Assembly: GCA_038380795.1 (NCBI GenBank)
Contig: CM076275.1
Coordinates: forward strand, 7,039,001-7,103,000
Source of the DNA: Pyrocephalus nanus
Taxonomy: Eukaryota; Chordata; Aves; Passeriformes; Tyrannidae
Direction: 5' to 3'
DNA: 64,000 nt
Shown: one piece after another, positions 44,293 to 54,470 of the stretch
Layout: every line of letters begins with the position of its first letter
How positions within the stretch are numbered: the stretch's first letter is position 1
Made by a program: the position numbers and the translations under genes
Notes under the pieces: generated by a model
What the model saw: only the letters and a program-made list of their open reading frames with translations
What the model was told of the DNA's origin: nothing
Database searches by the model: none

Positions 44293-45937
44293 TAGGGAAC
44301 CCCCCCCCAAACAAACAACAAAAAACAAACAAAAAAACCCCCATGGGACTATTAACACACTAGTTTGGATTTCATTTGGCCAGATCGTTTCCTTATGACT
44401 TTATAAACTAAATGTTGTATAGCATAGACCACATCACTGCAAATTTATCATCACCAGAACTCTGTAACCAAAGCCCTAAGGATGCAGGGCCCTGATCTAA
44501 GGATGGTAGGGCTGTTCAGTCCCACACCTGTGCAGTCCTTAAGGGCCTTCTCAGCTGAGGCTGTTGCTGTTCTAGCTTGGATTTTGTCACATTTTTTTCT
44601 TTTCTTTTTGCAGATTTGGATACTCATTTTGTTGGAGGAACCTGTGTTTCCAAATGACAGTTATATGATACCCAGCTTTGGTTCTTAGTAAACACAGGTT
44701 GCATTTAAATTGAGCTGGCGACATGATGAATCCCTAGACCTCTTACAACTGATCCCTGGGCAAGCAATTTCCTCAAAGCCTTAGAAATTAACTGTATCAC
44801 ATCATCAATAAAGGGCAAAAGTCTATGAGTCTTTAAGACCTCATTGTAAAGTAATTATTTTTGAAAGCCTAGATATTTTCAAAACAAGCTTCTAACCCAG
44901 ATGTTTCAAAACGCTCCTCGTTTAACATGTCCCAGTTTTCTCAGACGTGTATGAATGCTTCGTAGCTTTAAAAATTAATCAGATTCCTGACCTTAAACCT
45001 GCAATCACAATTCAGCATAATTCTGAACACAGTTCTAAGGGGTTTCATGTAGTCAGGGAGCAAGAAGACAAAACTGCATTGATTTTAACGAACCACTAGA
45101 GAACTCTGTGCTCCTGCACGTTAATGTCTTATTCTGTGTAAGAGAGCTGTGCTAGCTCCAGCCTATCCAAAGGGATGGTTCTCTAATACAACCTTTCCAC
45201 GTGTGTTCTCCTTCCTGATAACCTGTTACCTCATGTGTCACTGACTGGACCCTTGCAAGCTCTCTGACCGTAATACCTGAATCGGAGGGCAGGACAGTGA
45301 GGGGAATGTTTTTCGTTTCAATCTTTGGAGGCTGCACTAAAGGCTGCAATTGAAGTGGCACTTGTTTTACCGGCACATGGAACAGCTGGGAGGGCCGAGG
45401 ACCTTGGATCTGTACGTGGGACCTGGAAGGTAAGGGGTGAAAGACAACCGGGATGTTCTGATCTTCAGGAGGGCACCCACGCTTCTCACACTGCTGGACC
45501 TGGCGGTCATCGGGGCTGGCTGGACCAGGTCTGCACATGGACCCAGCAGGGGAATCGTTCTTCTCCACCCTCACCGGGCGTGCCTCAAAGGCCCCATTAG
45601 GCGGCTCCGGTTTGACAGCAGCTCTTCTCCAGGGCTTACTCCCATTCCCACCGTGCCCCAGCATCTTCTCCTCGTTCTGGCTGTCACCGCTGCCCCTTTC
45701 GTGGTCCTCTTCTCTCCTGATGGCTCCGCGGGCCTCCCTTTTAACCGTCCCGGCAGCCGGGAAGCACCTGCCCTCCTCCCCCACAGCTCCGCTGTGCCCG
45801 GGGCGATCCTGCGGCTGGAGCTGCTTCACTCTGACGCGCAGCCCCTCGAGGGGACCCACGACTTCCCTGTGCCCGGCGGGAGGCTTGTGAGGCGCCCTGG
45901 TGCGGAGCCGGCAGTGCCGGGCGGTCCTGCGCTCCAT
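40038..45937 (-). CDS. SOX30: SOX30 HMG-box transcription factor, 5 coding exons
   Basis: Germ-cell transcription factor of SOX group H, known in mammals as an activator of the meiotic and spermiogenic programme. Five exons join in phase to 636 codons plus stop. Order: a poorly conserved Arg/Pro-rich N terminus; a conserved [17 protein letters not shown] just before the box; an HMG box (about 234-301) with [18 protein letters not shown]; a Ser/Pro-rich middle with LFGTPPRF-like and FVPGP motifs; [12 protein letters not shown]; and an acidic end VTDSDEEED. Each block has its counterpart in human SOX30, which is 753 aa, so the bird protein is shorter at the N terminus. The start chosen (45937) opens MERR, like human MERA; an in-frame ATG at 46111 would add 58 Arg-rich residues. 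It is head-to-head with THG1L. Confidence 0.93.
41358..41823 (-). CDS. SOX30: SOX30 exon 4: Ser/Pro-rich region
   Basis: Residues 359-513 plus two bases, [20 protein letters not shown] and onward, ending [10 protein letters not shown]. Acceptor TTCTAAAG|GT, donor CCAAG|GTAATG. Confidence 0.92.
42676..42849 (-). CDS. SOX30: SOX30 exon 3
   Basis: Residues 301-358, [20 protein letters not shown], then [19 protein letters not shown]. Acceptor TCTGACAG|GT, donor GTCT|GTGAGT. Confidence 0.92.
43794..44033 (-). CDS. SOX30: SOX30 exon 2: HMG box
   Basis: Residues 221-300, [20 protein letters not shown], then [20 protein letters not shown] and [20 protein letters not shown]. Acceptor TGCACAG|GT, donor CCCG|GTAAAC. 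Confidence 0.96.
44266..44342 (+). repeat. Poly-A (27 A), then poly-C and AAAC-rich tract
   Basis: A27 (44266-44292), C9 (44300-44308), then AAAC/CAAA units. Simple sequence in SOX30 intron 1, possibly a retroposon tail whose body is no longer recognisable. Confidence 0.85.
45277..45937 (-). CDS. SOX30: SOX30 exon 1: N-terminal region
   Basis: Residues 1-220. It begins [20 protein letters not shown] and ends [15 protein letters not shown] plus one base. Donor TCAG|GTATTA. Start uncertain (alternative 46111). Confidence 0.85.
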
Positions 45938-46311
45938 CCCTCGGCCGCCGTTCCTCGCCCTCCGCCGTTGCGCCAACGCTCCCCGCGGCCCCGCGCCGGG
46001 GGCGCGCACCGGCCCCGCACCCCGCGGCCGCCGTTGGGTCCGCACCGACCCCGCATCCCGAGACCGCCGCGGGGCGCGCACCGACCCCCGGCCCCGCCGG
46101 CGGGGTCGCACCGACCCCCCATCCCTCGCCCGGCGATGCCGCCGCTCCCACCCCGCTCTCCCGCGGCCGCCGCGGCCAGCGCTGCCGGAGCCGCCCCGCG
46201 CCCGCCCCGCGCTCCGCCCTCCGCCGCCGCCACCACCGAGCGCTCCTCCGGGCCGGCCAGAAGGGCTCGGGGCCGCTCTCTCCGGCGGCGCCTTCCGGTT
46301 CCGTGCCGGCC
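45938..46311. promoter_or_regulatory. Bidirectional CpG-island promoter of SOX30 and THG1L
   Basis: Only 374 bases separate the two start codons (200 if the upstream SOX30 ATG is used). The interval and both first exons are extremely GC- and CpG-rich, from about 45740 to 46560. No TATA box. Shared regulation is inferred from the arrangement. Confidence 0.7.
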
Positions 46312-46502
46312 ATGCTGCGCTGCTGCCGGGCGGCAGCGGCCATCGCGGCGGGCGGCGGGCGCGGGGCGGGCTCCTCGGGCGGGCAGCGCGGCCTCGCCAT
46401 GGCCAAGAGCAAGTTCGAGTACGTGCGGGACTTCGAGGCGGACGACACCTGCCTGCCCGACTGCTGGATAGTGGTGCGGCTGGACGGCCGCAACTTCCAC
46501 AG
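46312..46502 (+). CDS. THG1L: THG1L exon 1
   Basis: Residues 1-63 plus two bases; [16 protein letters not shown] starts at residue 30. Donor CACAG|GTGCGG. Confidence 0.93.
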
Positions 46503-49500
46503 GTGCGGGGCAGGCGGGGGGCGCGGTGGGTGGGGGGAGTGCGGGCTGGCAGCGCTGTGCCTCAAAGAGGGTCCTGGGTGATGCTCTGCGTTGCGCTGGG
46601 CTGTTCCTGCACGGCCTGTGTGAAATCTATCCTAGTCATTCTTCTCATGTGGCAATGCCTTAATAAACGGATCACAAGCGTTGTATCTTCTCTAATGCTG
46701 ATTATATTAATTCCCCATCATTCCCCCATTATATGCATCTTCGGTACAACTCTGAAAATAAACCGTGTTTGTTTGTTTGTTTTTAAGTAGTCGCTTAGAT
46801 TTGATCAATAATATTTCTCACGGTCTTTTCTATGGTTTTTTGTAGGCAATATTAATAACCTTTATAATACGGTGTTTTAGATGCTTGTCCTGCAGGTGCG
46901 GGGGTTATAGATCCTCCTTTCCTCCCCAGTCTCAATGAACTTTCACTCGGCCTCTCCAGGGCACAGAATGGGGTTTTGTTTTCACGGGGCCAGGTGGTGG
47001 GGAAATGGTGTCCCAGTGAGGGTGTGCTGGGAAAAATGAATGGGTTAGCATTTTAGTACCTTTAAAAGGGATTCTTACTGGACCATTTTTGCTTTGAAGG
47101 TTTTCTGAGCAGCATGAGTTCAAGAAGCCAAATGATGACCGTGCCCTGCAGCTGATGACCAGGTGTGCCCAGACAGTGATGCAAGAACTGGAGGATATTG
47201 CTATTGCTTATGGACAGAGTGATGAATATAGTTTTGTCTTCAAAAAGAAGACCAGGTGGTTTAAAAGGAGAGCAAGGTAACAGCTGCTTTGATACTGAAG
47301 TGAACTTGTTTTTAACATCCCTCTCCAGACCTGTAATTCTTTGATTTGCCTTTACTTACACACAGGGGTTAGGAGGAGAGCTGGTGCTTACACTGCAGTG
47401 AGTTCAGGGTCTTCTTGTGAAGTCTTTGCATATCGTCTTTCAGGAAAATATGTTCAGTAATACAGAGGTTAAAAAAAAAAGTTTGATTTATCACTACTAA
47501 TACTTCAGATAACCACAGATACGTAACCATAGTGATGTATTTCTTTCTTTTTTTTTCTCTCATTCTGTGTTTGCAAGTAAGTTCATGACTCATGTGGTCT
47601 CCCAGTTTGCCTCAAGTTACGTTTTCTACTGGAAGGATTACTTTAAGGACCAGCAACTTCTGTACCCACCAGGATTTGATGGACGAATTGTGTTATATCC
47701 CAGCAACCAGAACTTGAAGGACTATCTCAGCTGGAGGCAAGCAGATTGTAAGTGTTTCTAGAAAACAGAGATTAGTACAGCTCCCCTCTGACTAGAAATG
47801 CCTTTACTGCCAGTGTATTTGTATATATAGTCGTCAGTGAAAGAACAGCAGGTAGGGTAGTAGTTTTAAATAAATAAAAAATATTAGAATTGTTTTGGGC
47901 TTTGTATGGCTACAGAAATATTGGCTGAAATTCTGAGTCTTAAGCCACAACTACATTTATTGCCTCCTGCAGTTGAGTTCAGCAGAGGAAATATAACTAT
48001 TAATAGAATTAATTTATTAATTTTTATGTTCAGAGTTGTTTTAGTCAAGGTAATCTTCTGTAATGAAGAGATGTGAATGTTTAAATTCATACCAGTTAGC
48101 ATTCAGAAGTGTTATATATTCTATGCTAGAACAGAGCATTTGGTTTACACTCTAGGCTTTTGTGAGTATGTAGCCCCTGTTGCTCAAATGAAGATAATTT
48201 ACATTACAATAAACACTCTTCACCCTCTGCTCTTCCCTTTTCAGAGCTTCAGTGAAATCTGTCTATTCTAGTCATTCTTCTGATATGCAGTACCTTCAAA
48301 ATGGGTCACAAACTTTGTATGTTCTCTAGCCACTGATTACATTAATTCCCCATTATTCTTGCTTGTATCTTGTATACCTCTATAAATAAAGCTGTTTTTT
48401 CTAAGTTGTCGCTTAGATTTGGCAAATAATCTTTCTCACGCTCTTCTGTATGTTTTCTGCAGGCCATATTAATAACCTTTATAATACAGTGTTTTGGATG
48501 CTGGTACAGCGAAGTGGTTTGACACCAGTGGAAGCACAGGACAGGCTCCGGGTAAGAGTCTCCTGAGGTCATGTTTTGTTCCAGCTGCAAATCAAATTAT
48601 AAGATTTGCAAAGTGTCTTGCCTGCCCAGCAGCCTTGGCTGGCTTGTCTGTTCTTACTGTAATACTTTTGTGGGTGTAGATTCAACAGCTTCTTGAATTG
48701 CACAGGTGTTAGTATCATTAGCAAATAATGTATTTTTAGTCAATTATTAACAGGATTTTAAGTTCTTAATTAGCAAGTTCAAAAATCTTAGAAGTGTCAT
48801 GAAATGTCCAGTATCCAGATGCACCAGGGACAACTGCTGAATTCAGCTACTGTTGATTCCCATCCCCTTTTGTTGTGTTCTCTCTCCTTGTGCAGACTTC
48901 AGCAAATTATTTCTGTTTTATCCTGGAGTTTGTTGACTTTCTTCTATTTTGTCTTGAAAATGTAATAAAAAACTTCTTGGTTTTAATACTTGTTTGGTAA
49001 TTGGAATTAATTCCTCTGTTGAGAGAAGTAATTAAACCTTGTGACTTCAAGGTGAAAAACCTGCACAAATGTCAGTCTGTCAATATTCACCCATCTTCTA
49101 TCCTAGAGATTCAGTTTGTTTGTTTAATATCTATAAGGGTATTTTTCTTTTCGTTTCCTCTCAGGGAACTTTGGCTGGAGATAAGAATGAAATCTTATTT
49201 TCTGAATTCAACATTAACTACAACAATGAACCTTTGATGTATAGAAAAGGAACTGTCTTAATATGGCAGAAGGTAAAAAAACTATTGCCACTTGCTTCCT
49301 GCTCATGTTTAAAATAGTTACACTGTAGCAGACAGGCTACACTGTAAAATCACCAGATGTATCTCAAATGGTTGTCTGGGTATAAATACATTTTAAAACT
49401 AACCATATTTGCCATATAATGATGTGTAAGATGACTAATTGTTTTGGAGATGTCTTTGAGATATAATAATATTGAGCATAATATAAAAATTAGTCTGTGA

Positions 49501-50495
49501 AGTCTGGCTTAGATACAAATTATGACCAGCTAGATAAAACATGTATCAACAGATGACAATGTATATATCACTGGGGCCTGTGCCAGGCTCTTCCCAGAAT
49601 TAAGTCCCAAGTATATCCATGGCAAAGGAACCTTTTGTTCAGTAATGTAGCTCAGGTCATAGTATGCTTAGTCCTTTCCTGCTTTAAAGGTAACTTGGAA
49701 ATGTTCATTATTCTAGGATGATCCAGAATTAGTGGAAGAAATTCCTGTCCTGTGTTTTTGTATGAGATGAAACTCCAGAAAATCATAAATGTTTATGGTC
49801 TTAGTGTCCTTGTGTGCCTGGAGACCTTATCTAGAAATAGTGTTTGATCAGGCCCCATCTGTCTGTACTAAGAGTTCTCCATAACTTGCTCAGCCTTTTG
49901 TCTTCTATACATAAAAAAAAAAAAAATACAATCCTCTTTGATTTAAATTTTGCCTAACAATTTTTAGTTAATTTGAACTAATAGAACAGATAAAGGCCCC
50001 CACCTGGAAATACAGGCCACTTGTTCCTTAGACATATTTTTCCTTGGTAATTATAGACATTAGCAAAGTTTTGCTTTATATAGCTCACTATGGCTCCAAA
50101 GTACATATTGTGCTTCATTCAAGGATACTTGCAATCAGTAATGTGAATTTTTGAGGCCGTGTGATGATGATGGGCAGCTTCAGCTGCTTACCTTTTAAGT
50201 CTTTGAACTGCTGTGTTCAGACTCTGGTATGATAAAGGGTTGATAGTTGTTTTTGTTGTGGCTTTGTTTCTTGCCATTTGTGAATCCCCTCTGGAGTTTT
50301 ACATGTCTGCTAATGCGTCAACTGTATTTTCAGGTTAATGAAATCATCACGAAGAAAATAAAACTGCCAAAGGAAGCAGAAGAAAAGGAAGTGGAAGTGA
50401 CCCGGACTAAGACTAAAGTTGTTCCCCTGCACTGTGATATCATTGGGGACCAGTTCTGGGAGGAATATCCTGAGATTCTGGCTGAGGATAGTTGA
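46312..50495 (+). CDS. THG1L: THG1L tRNA-His guanylyltransferase, 6 exons
   Basis: Adds the essential extra G(-1) to the 5' end of tRNA-His by 3'-5' polymerisation, using ATP and GTP; reported at mitochondria in animals. Six exons join in phase to 298 aa, the human length. Metal-binding residues are intact: Asp58 in RLDGRNFHR and Asp105/Glu106 in [11 protein letters not shown] (human D29, D76 and E77 in the numbering from the internal Met). Further conserved blocks are [63 protein letters not shown] and [13 protein letters not shown]. Residues 1-29, before the internal [16 protein letters not shown], are Ala/Gly/Arg-rich without acidic residues, a plausible mitochondrial presequence; initiation at the second ATG (46399) would omit it. 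Intron 1 carries a duplicated piece of exon 4. Confidence 0.96.
46619..46894 (+). repeat. Duplicated intron 3/exon 4 segment in THG1L intron 1 (dead or cassette exon)
   Basis: This stretch aligns along its length with 48251-48510. Shared blocks include TAGTCATTCTTCT, ATTAATTCCCCAT, GTCGCTTAGATTTG and, across the acceptor, ATATTAATAACCTTTATAAT. The copy keeps an acceptor (GTAG at 46842-46845) but reads TAG at 46878-46880 where exon 4 has TGG in the original frame. It ends CAG|GTGCGGGG, identical to the exon 1 donor region, so positions 46846-46894 form a 49-nt unit with splice-like ends. Joined after exon 1 it would give AGG CAA TAT TAA, an immediate stop. Confidence 0.8.
47100..47276 (+). CDS. 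THG1L: THG1L exon 2: catalytic core
   Basis: Residues 64-122 plus two bases: [20 protein letters not shown] and [15 protein letters not shown]. Acceptor TTTGAAG|G, donor GCAAG|GTAACA. Confidence 0.95.
47578..47747 (+). CDS. THG1L: THG1L exon 3
   Basis: Residues 123-179 plus one base, [20 protein letters not shown] and onward, ending SWRQAD. Acceptor TTTGCAAG|T, donor GATT|GTAAGT. Confidence 0.94.
48251..48510 (+). repeat. THG1L: Source copy of the THG1L internal duplication
   Basis: End of intron 3 plus the first part of exon 4. It is the functional partner of the diverged copy at 46619-46894. Confidence 0.8.
48463..48551 (+). CDS. THG1L: THG1L exon 4
   Basis: Residues 180-209, [20 protein letters not shown] and onward. 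Acceptor TTCTGCAG|GC, donor CGG|GTAAGA. Its first half is the source of the copy in intron 1. Confidence 0.94.
49165..49272 (+). CDS. THG1L: THG1L exon 5
   Basis: Residues 210-245, [20 protein letters not shown] and onward. Acceptor CCTCTCAG|GGA, donor AAG|GTAAAA. Confidence 0.95.
50334..50495 (+). CDS. THG1L: THG1L exon 6 and stop
   Basis: Residues 246-298, [19 protein letters not shown], then [15 protein letters not shown] and ILAEDS, TGA at 50493-50495. Acceptor TTTTCAG|GTT. Confidence 0.95.
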   Translation, partial: VNEIITKKIKLPKEAEEKEVEVTRTKTKVVPLHCDIIGDQFWEEYPEILAEDS

Positions 50496-51192
50496 TACCT
50501 CTGACAAGTACAACTGGTAGTTTACATTTTACTCTGTTGGGTTGTTGGCCACTGAGTAGTACGGATGGTGGCTGGCAGAGTTTAACCTGTAATCCTCTTC
50601 AGCAACTACTTGGTTTTATTACTGTTGTTGCCTAAAAAGAAGACACTGTTGTGTTGTGTGACATATGAGGATATGCCCATCTGGAAAGCTAAAATCATAT
50701 TATATTTTGAATGTTGAGAACTCATGATAAATTAAGACTGCTCCTACCTTGTACATGTGTATTTGTGGAAAAAGTGTATAGAAATTTCCTGCATTTCTAT
50801 ACCATGTAAAGCATGAGGTATTTTACTGAACAGCTGAACCATAAAAAAGATCGCATATTTGAATAGAAAATTATTAAATTTATTTTATTGTTTCAACTGA
50901 GTTGGACCAGAATACTCAATTGGCACAAAGTATTTCAATTCAAGGCCAGTGTGTTTGGTCAGATGAGTGACACACTATTCAACTGCCTAATGTCTAATTC
51001 TTACTGAAAGGAAATGGAGCAGCTCAGCAGTTTCCTGACAGATGTTAAAAGGTTTTGTGAAATGTACAGGATTTTTATACTTGTAAAAATTAAAAATAAT
51101 AATAATACGTTCTCTAATATGTTTTACCATGTGGCCTTTCTCATTCCTGGGATTTTTACTAGTAAGTGGTGGAAGTTCCAAGCAGTGAAGTT

Positions 51193-51198
51193 AATAAA
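51193..51198 (+). terminator. THG1L: Candidate THG1L poly-A signal
   Basis: AATAAA about 0.7 kb past the stop codon. Other sites are possible. Confidence 0.35.
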
Positions 51199-52994
51199 GA
51201 TACTGTGCAGACTGGAATTCTCTTAGGACAGGGATAGACATCTTTTCTCACTTTCCATGGCCTGGGACATCACCTGTCTCCTACTGGGCAGGAGTGGCAG
51301 TAGCAACACAGGGAAACATTCCTGGTGCCTGCAAAGAGGGAGCCAACATCAACTTGTGCTGCTGTTTTCTGGTTTTCCTGGGAATGACACAGACATAGCA
51401 GTGCTGACAATCCATGTTAGTTATAGGGAAGAGAGGAGTGTGTGTTGCCTGGTTTATGCACAGGTTTGTTCTGGTTTAACTATCAGTTAAGACCCTTTGT
51501 CAAAACAGTTAAATCATGCAACCTCTCAGAGCAGAAAAAATTCTGCTAATGGATAGGGGCTTGGAATTTGAGGGAAATAGCCTATTTCAGTGTAGAAGCA
51601 CAGCTATAATGACATAATAGATATTTATAAGGCTGTTACTACTTCTAACCATGCTGGTTTCAAAACCATGGTGCTAGAACAGTAACTGTACCAGTTGTTG
51701 CTAAGGGAGGGATAGTCAGCAGTTGGGCCTGGCCATAAAAATGAAAAGAAAGGATCAAATGTGACTAAGAAGGTCATTTAGTATAGAGTTCATTTCCCAT
51801 GAATTCGCTTATCAATCTACTTTGTTTCCCCTTCCTGCAGGAAGAACTTGCACATTTAAGGCAGTGTGCCTTTTGGTGGTGGTTTTTTTTAAAAAACATC
51901 AGCCAGGTACTGATGTAAACTACTGCTTTGAAGGTTCTTCCTGAAATTAAACAATGAACCTGTGTGTTTATAATAGCACAGGGCTTCCCCTTCTGCTGCT
52001 CTGTGCTAATACTGAGCAGTTAAGAACATGCAATGAGAGAATCTATTTCCCTTTTAGTTTGTAGAACAGGCTGCAGAATTCCCAGGAAGAGGCTATGAGT
52101 GACTGTGAGATAAAGATTCTGAATGAATCACTGCACCAGTCGTGTACCACTAAGAACTTTTTATCTGTCTGCTGGTTTTTTGTCTTGTAACACAAATCTA
52201 ACTTGACTTTGAAATGCCATATGTTACTGTCTGGTGCCTGACTTTGGACCTTACATACAAAGCAGCTGTTCCAGAACTGGTAACACTTTGGATTTACTCA
52301 GACTAAAGATGAAAAAAAATAATTTGGCAGCCATGATTCATGCTTGGAAAGTATGATTTAGGTTTTTTATCTTATATATTATGGCCACCTGATACATTGT
52401 CCAGCGTATCTACATATATACCTTGTGTGTGTGTATAAGAAATGGGTCTGTATTAGGTCTTATCTTCACAATAATATGGAATAAGTCACCAGTTGTCTGT
52501 ACAACTATGGCCTTTAATTTGTATTAATATAAATTCTAGAGAAAGAAACTCTCTGTGGCATCCTCATGCATAAAGTCATTTATGCAACTTAACAGCTGTA
52601 GGGAGAAATAAATATTGCCAAGGATCAAGCGGCAGCCTGGTGGTGGTGGCACACAGAGATTGACCTGTGCCTGTTCTTCCATGTATCACTGTAGCTTCAG
52701 AAGTCCTGTACTGTGACCCAGTGAAGAAAGAGGGGTTTTCTGTGAAGTTCAGAACAACCTGTGACTGATGTATTGCCAGAACAGGCGGCATTAAATGTTC
52801 GAGAACCCATTATGAAACATTAATGGAGGTGGTGAATCATTACAGTAAAACCTCTCTGCAGCATTAATGGTGTTTCCTTGCTGTTCCTCAGGGAAGTGGT
52901 TCTGCACTGTATATCCTTTTATGGGTTAAAATGCAAACTTTGCTGCAACCATGTGTTGCCCAGGTGCCATTTCACAGGAATGAATGCATCTGGG

Positions 52995-53350
52995 TAGATT
53001 TGGAACATTTCCAAAGAGAGAGACTCCATGCCCTCCCTGGGCAGCTGTTCCAGTGCTCTGCCACCCTCAACATCAAGAAGTTCTTCCTCATATTGAGGCG
53101 AAACTTCTTGTGTTTTAGTTTAGGGCCATTGTTCCTTGTGCTGTCACTGGGCAACACCAAGAAAGAGCCTGGCACCATTCCCTTGACACCCTGAGAGATT
53201 CCCCCCTCAGGCTTTTCTAGGCTAAACAGGCCCAGCTCCAGCAGTTTCTTCTCATCAGAGAGATGCTCCAGACCCCTCAGCATCTTCGTGGCTTCTGCTG
53301 GACCCTCTCCAGTAGCTCCTTGTCTTCCTTGAACTGTTGCCAAAACTAAT
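52995..53350 (-). repeat. CR1 LINE 3' fragment
   Basis: The minus strand reads RGLEHLSDEKKLLELGLFSL, the CR1 ORF2 C-terminal signature, then the usual 3' region (CATGCCCTCCCTGGGCAGCT on the plus strand). Degenerate and inactive. Confidence 0.85.
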
Positions 53351-53689
53351 CCCCAGAACTGCTCCTCCCCTTGGCCTGCCTCCCGTTTTGAGTCAGCGGT
53401 CCTTTAGGGTGATCGCTCGGTAGTCTTCCTCCCGCTGCCCTTTTTTTGAATTCTTACTTTTGGCACATCATCAAGCCCTCTAGAACCAGCGGCCATGCCC
53501 CTTTGAAACAGCCTGCGACCACGAGGACAGTTTTGACCAGTTTGCTAGCTTCGTGTTCCTTTACCAGTTCTGCTTCACAGAAGATACCCCTCAATCTTTC
53601 GAAAAATTCCCGTCTGTCGAGAACCCCCCGACCTTTTTTACGCAGCATAAGCTACCCTAAGAAGCTCCACAGCCTAAGCCGTGTGGTTC

Positions 53690-54470
53690 AGTACGGCTGC
53701 AGCAGCGACAAGAAGGACGCCGCAGGGATCCCGCACCTGTGGAGCCTCCCAGGCTCCCACAGCTCCTTTTGCCGCCCGGGCCTCCCCCGGCGGGGCCGCT
53801 CCGCCCTCAGGGCCTTGCGCGGCAGCGGCCCCTGGCGGCGGCGGCGGGCGGTGCGGCCCCCGCAGCCCGGCCATGGAGGAGGACGAGGCGGGCGCGGAGC
53901 CGCGGGGCTTCTCCGGGCGCCGCCGCTCGCCGAGCCCCGGCCGCCTGGATGTGAGGTCCAGCCGCTTCGACCCGCTGCTGGCGCTCTACTCGCCGCGCAC
54001 GCCGCTGCCCTTCCCCGCCGCGCCCTGCTTCAACAACCTCGCCGAGTACGAGAGCTTCCAGCGCGGCCTGCGCCGCCCGCGCGGCCGCCGCGCCGCCCCC
54101 GCCCGCCGCGCCGCGCCCGCCGCCCGCGGGGGCCGCCGGGGCCTGCCCGACCCCGAGCGCATCCAGCGGCTCCGCAGCCTCATGGTGAACGCGGACCCTG
54201 AGAAGGACGCGACCGAGCGAGCAGCGGCGGCGCGGCGGCGGCAGAGGGTGCCCCGCAATGTCCTCACCAGGATGCCCCGTAAGGGAGAGCGGCCCCCGGC
54301 GGGGGCTGAGCGGGGCCGGGGCGGGCGCTGGAGCCGGGGCTGGGTGCGGTGGGAGGGAGAGGTGCGGTGGGGTCCGGGGGGGTGGCGAGGGGGGCTGAGG
54401 TGGGTAAGGGGATGCGGCTGTGCCCGGAGTGCAGTTGGGATGGAGTTTTGGGGAGTTTGGAGGTGAGAAG
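53690..54470. promoter_or_regulatory. LSM11: CpG island / LSM11 promoter
   Basis: Strongly CpG-rich from about 180 bases upstream of the LSM11 start through exon 1 into intron 1. No TATA box seen. Typical housekeeping promoter. Confidence 0.7.
53873..54278 (+). CDS. LSM11: LSM11 exon 1: N-terminal extension
   Basis: Residues 1-135 plus one base. Starts [20 protein letters not shown], ends PRNVLTRMP. Donor CCCC|GTAAGG. Confidence 0.93.

Larger units (their letters stand above)
40408..45276 (-). other. SOX30: SOX30 introns
   Basis: Four introns of about 0.8-1.2 kb, unique sequence. Intron 2 holds a poly-T with AG (about 42989-43008); intron 1 holds the A27/C9 tract at 44266-44342. No further exons recognised. 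Confidence 0.65.
50496..53872. other. THG1L-LSM11 intergenic region
   Basis: THG1L 3' UTR at the left, then AT-rich unique sequence with a GT run near 52424-52434, a CR1 relic at 52995-53350 and, from about 53690, the LSM11 CpG-island promoter. No further gene seen. Confidence 0.65.

Noticed and set aside
45437..46471. 344-codon open frame on the plus strand over SOX30 exon 1
   Set aside because: Antisense shadow in CpG-island sequence. It is Pro/Arg/Ala-rich with no family resemblance, and the opposite strand has a clear SOX30 exon.
45741..46565. Long minus-strand frames over the SOX30/THG1L promoter
   Set aside because: GC-rich sequence lacks stop codons by chance. These frames are out of phase with both SOX30 and THG1L.
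53446..54201. 251-codon plus-strand frame entering LSM11 exon 1
   Set aside because: Its first codon is TTG, its 5' half resembles nothing and its 3' half is LSM11 exon 1 in the wrong frame.
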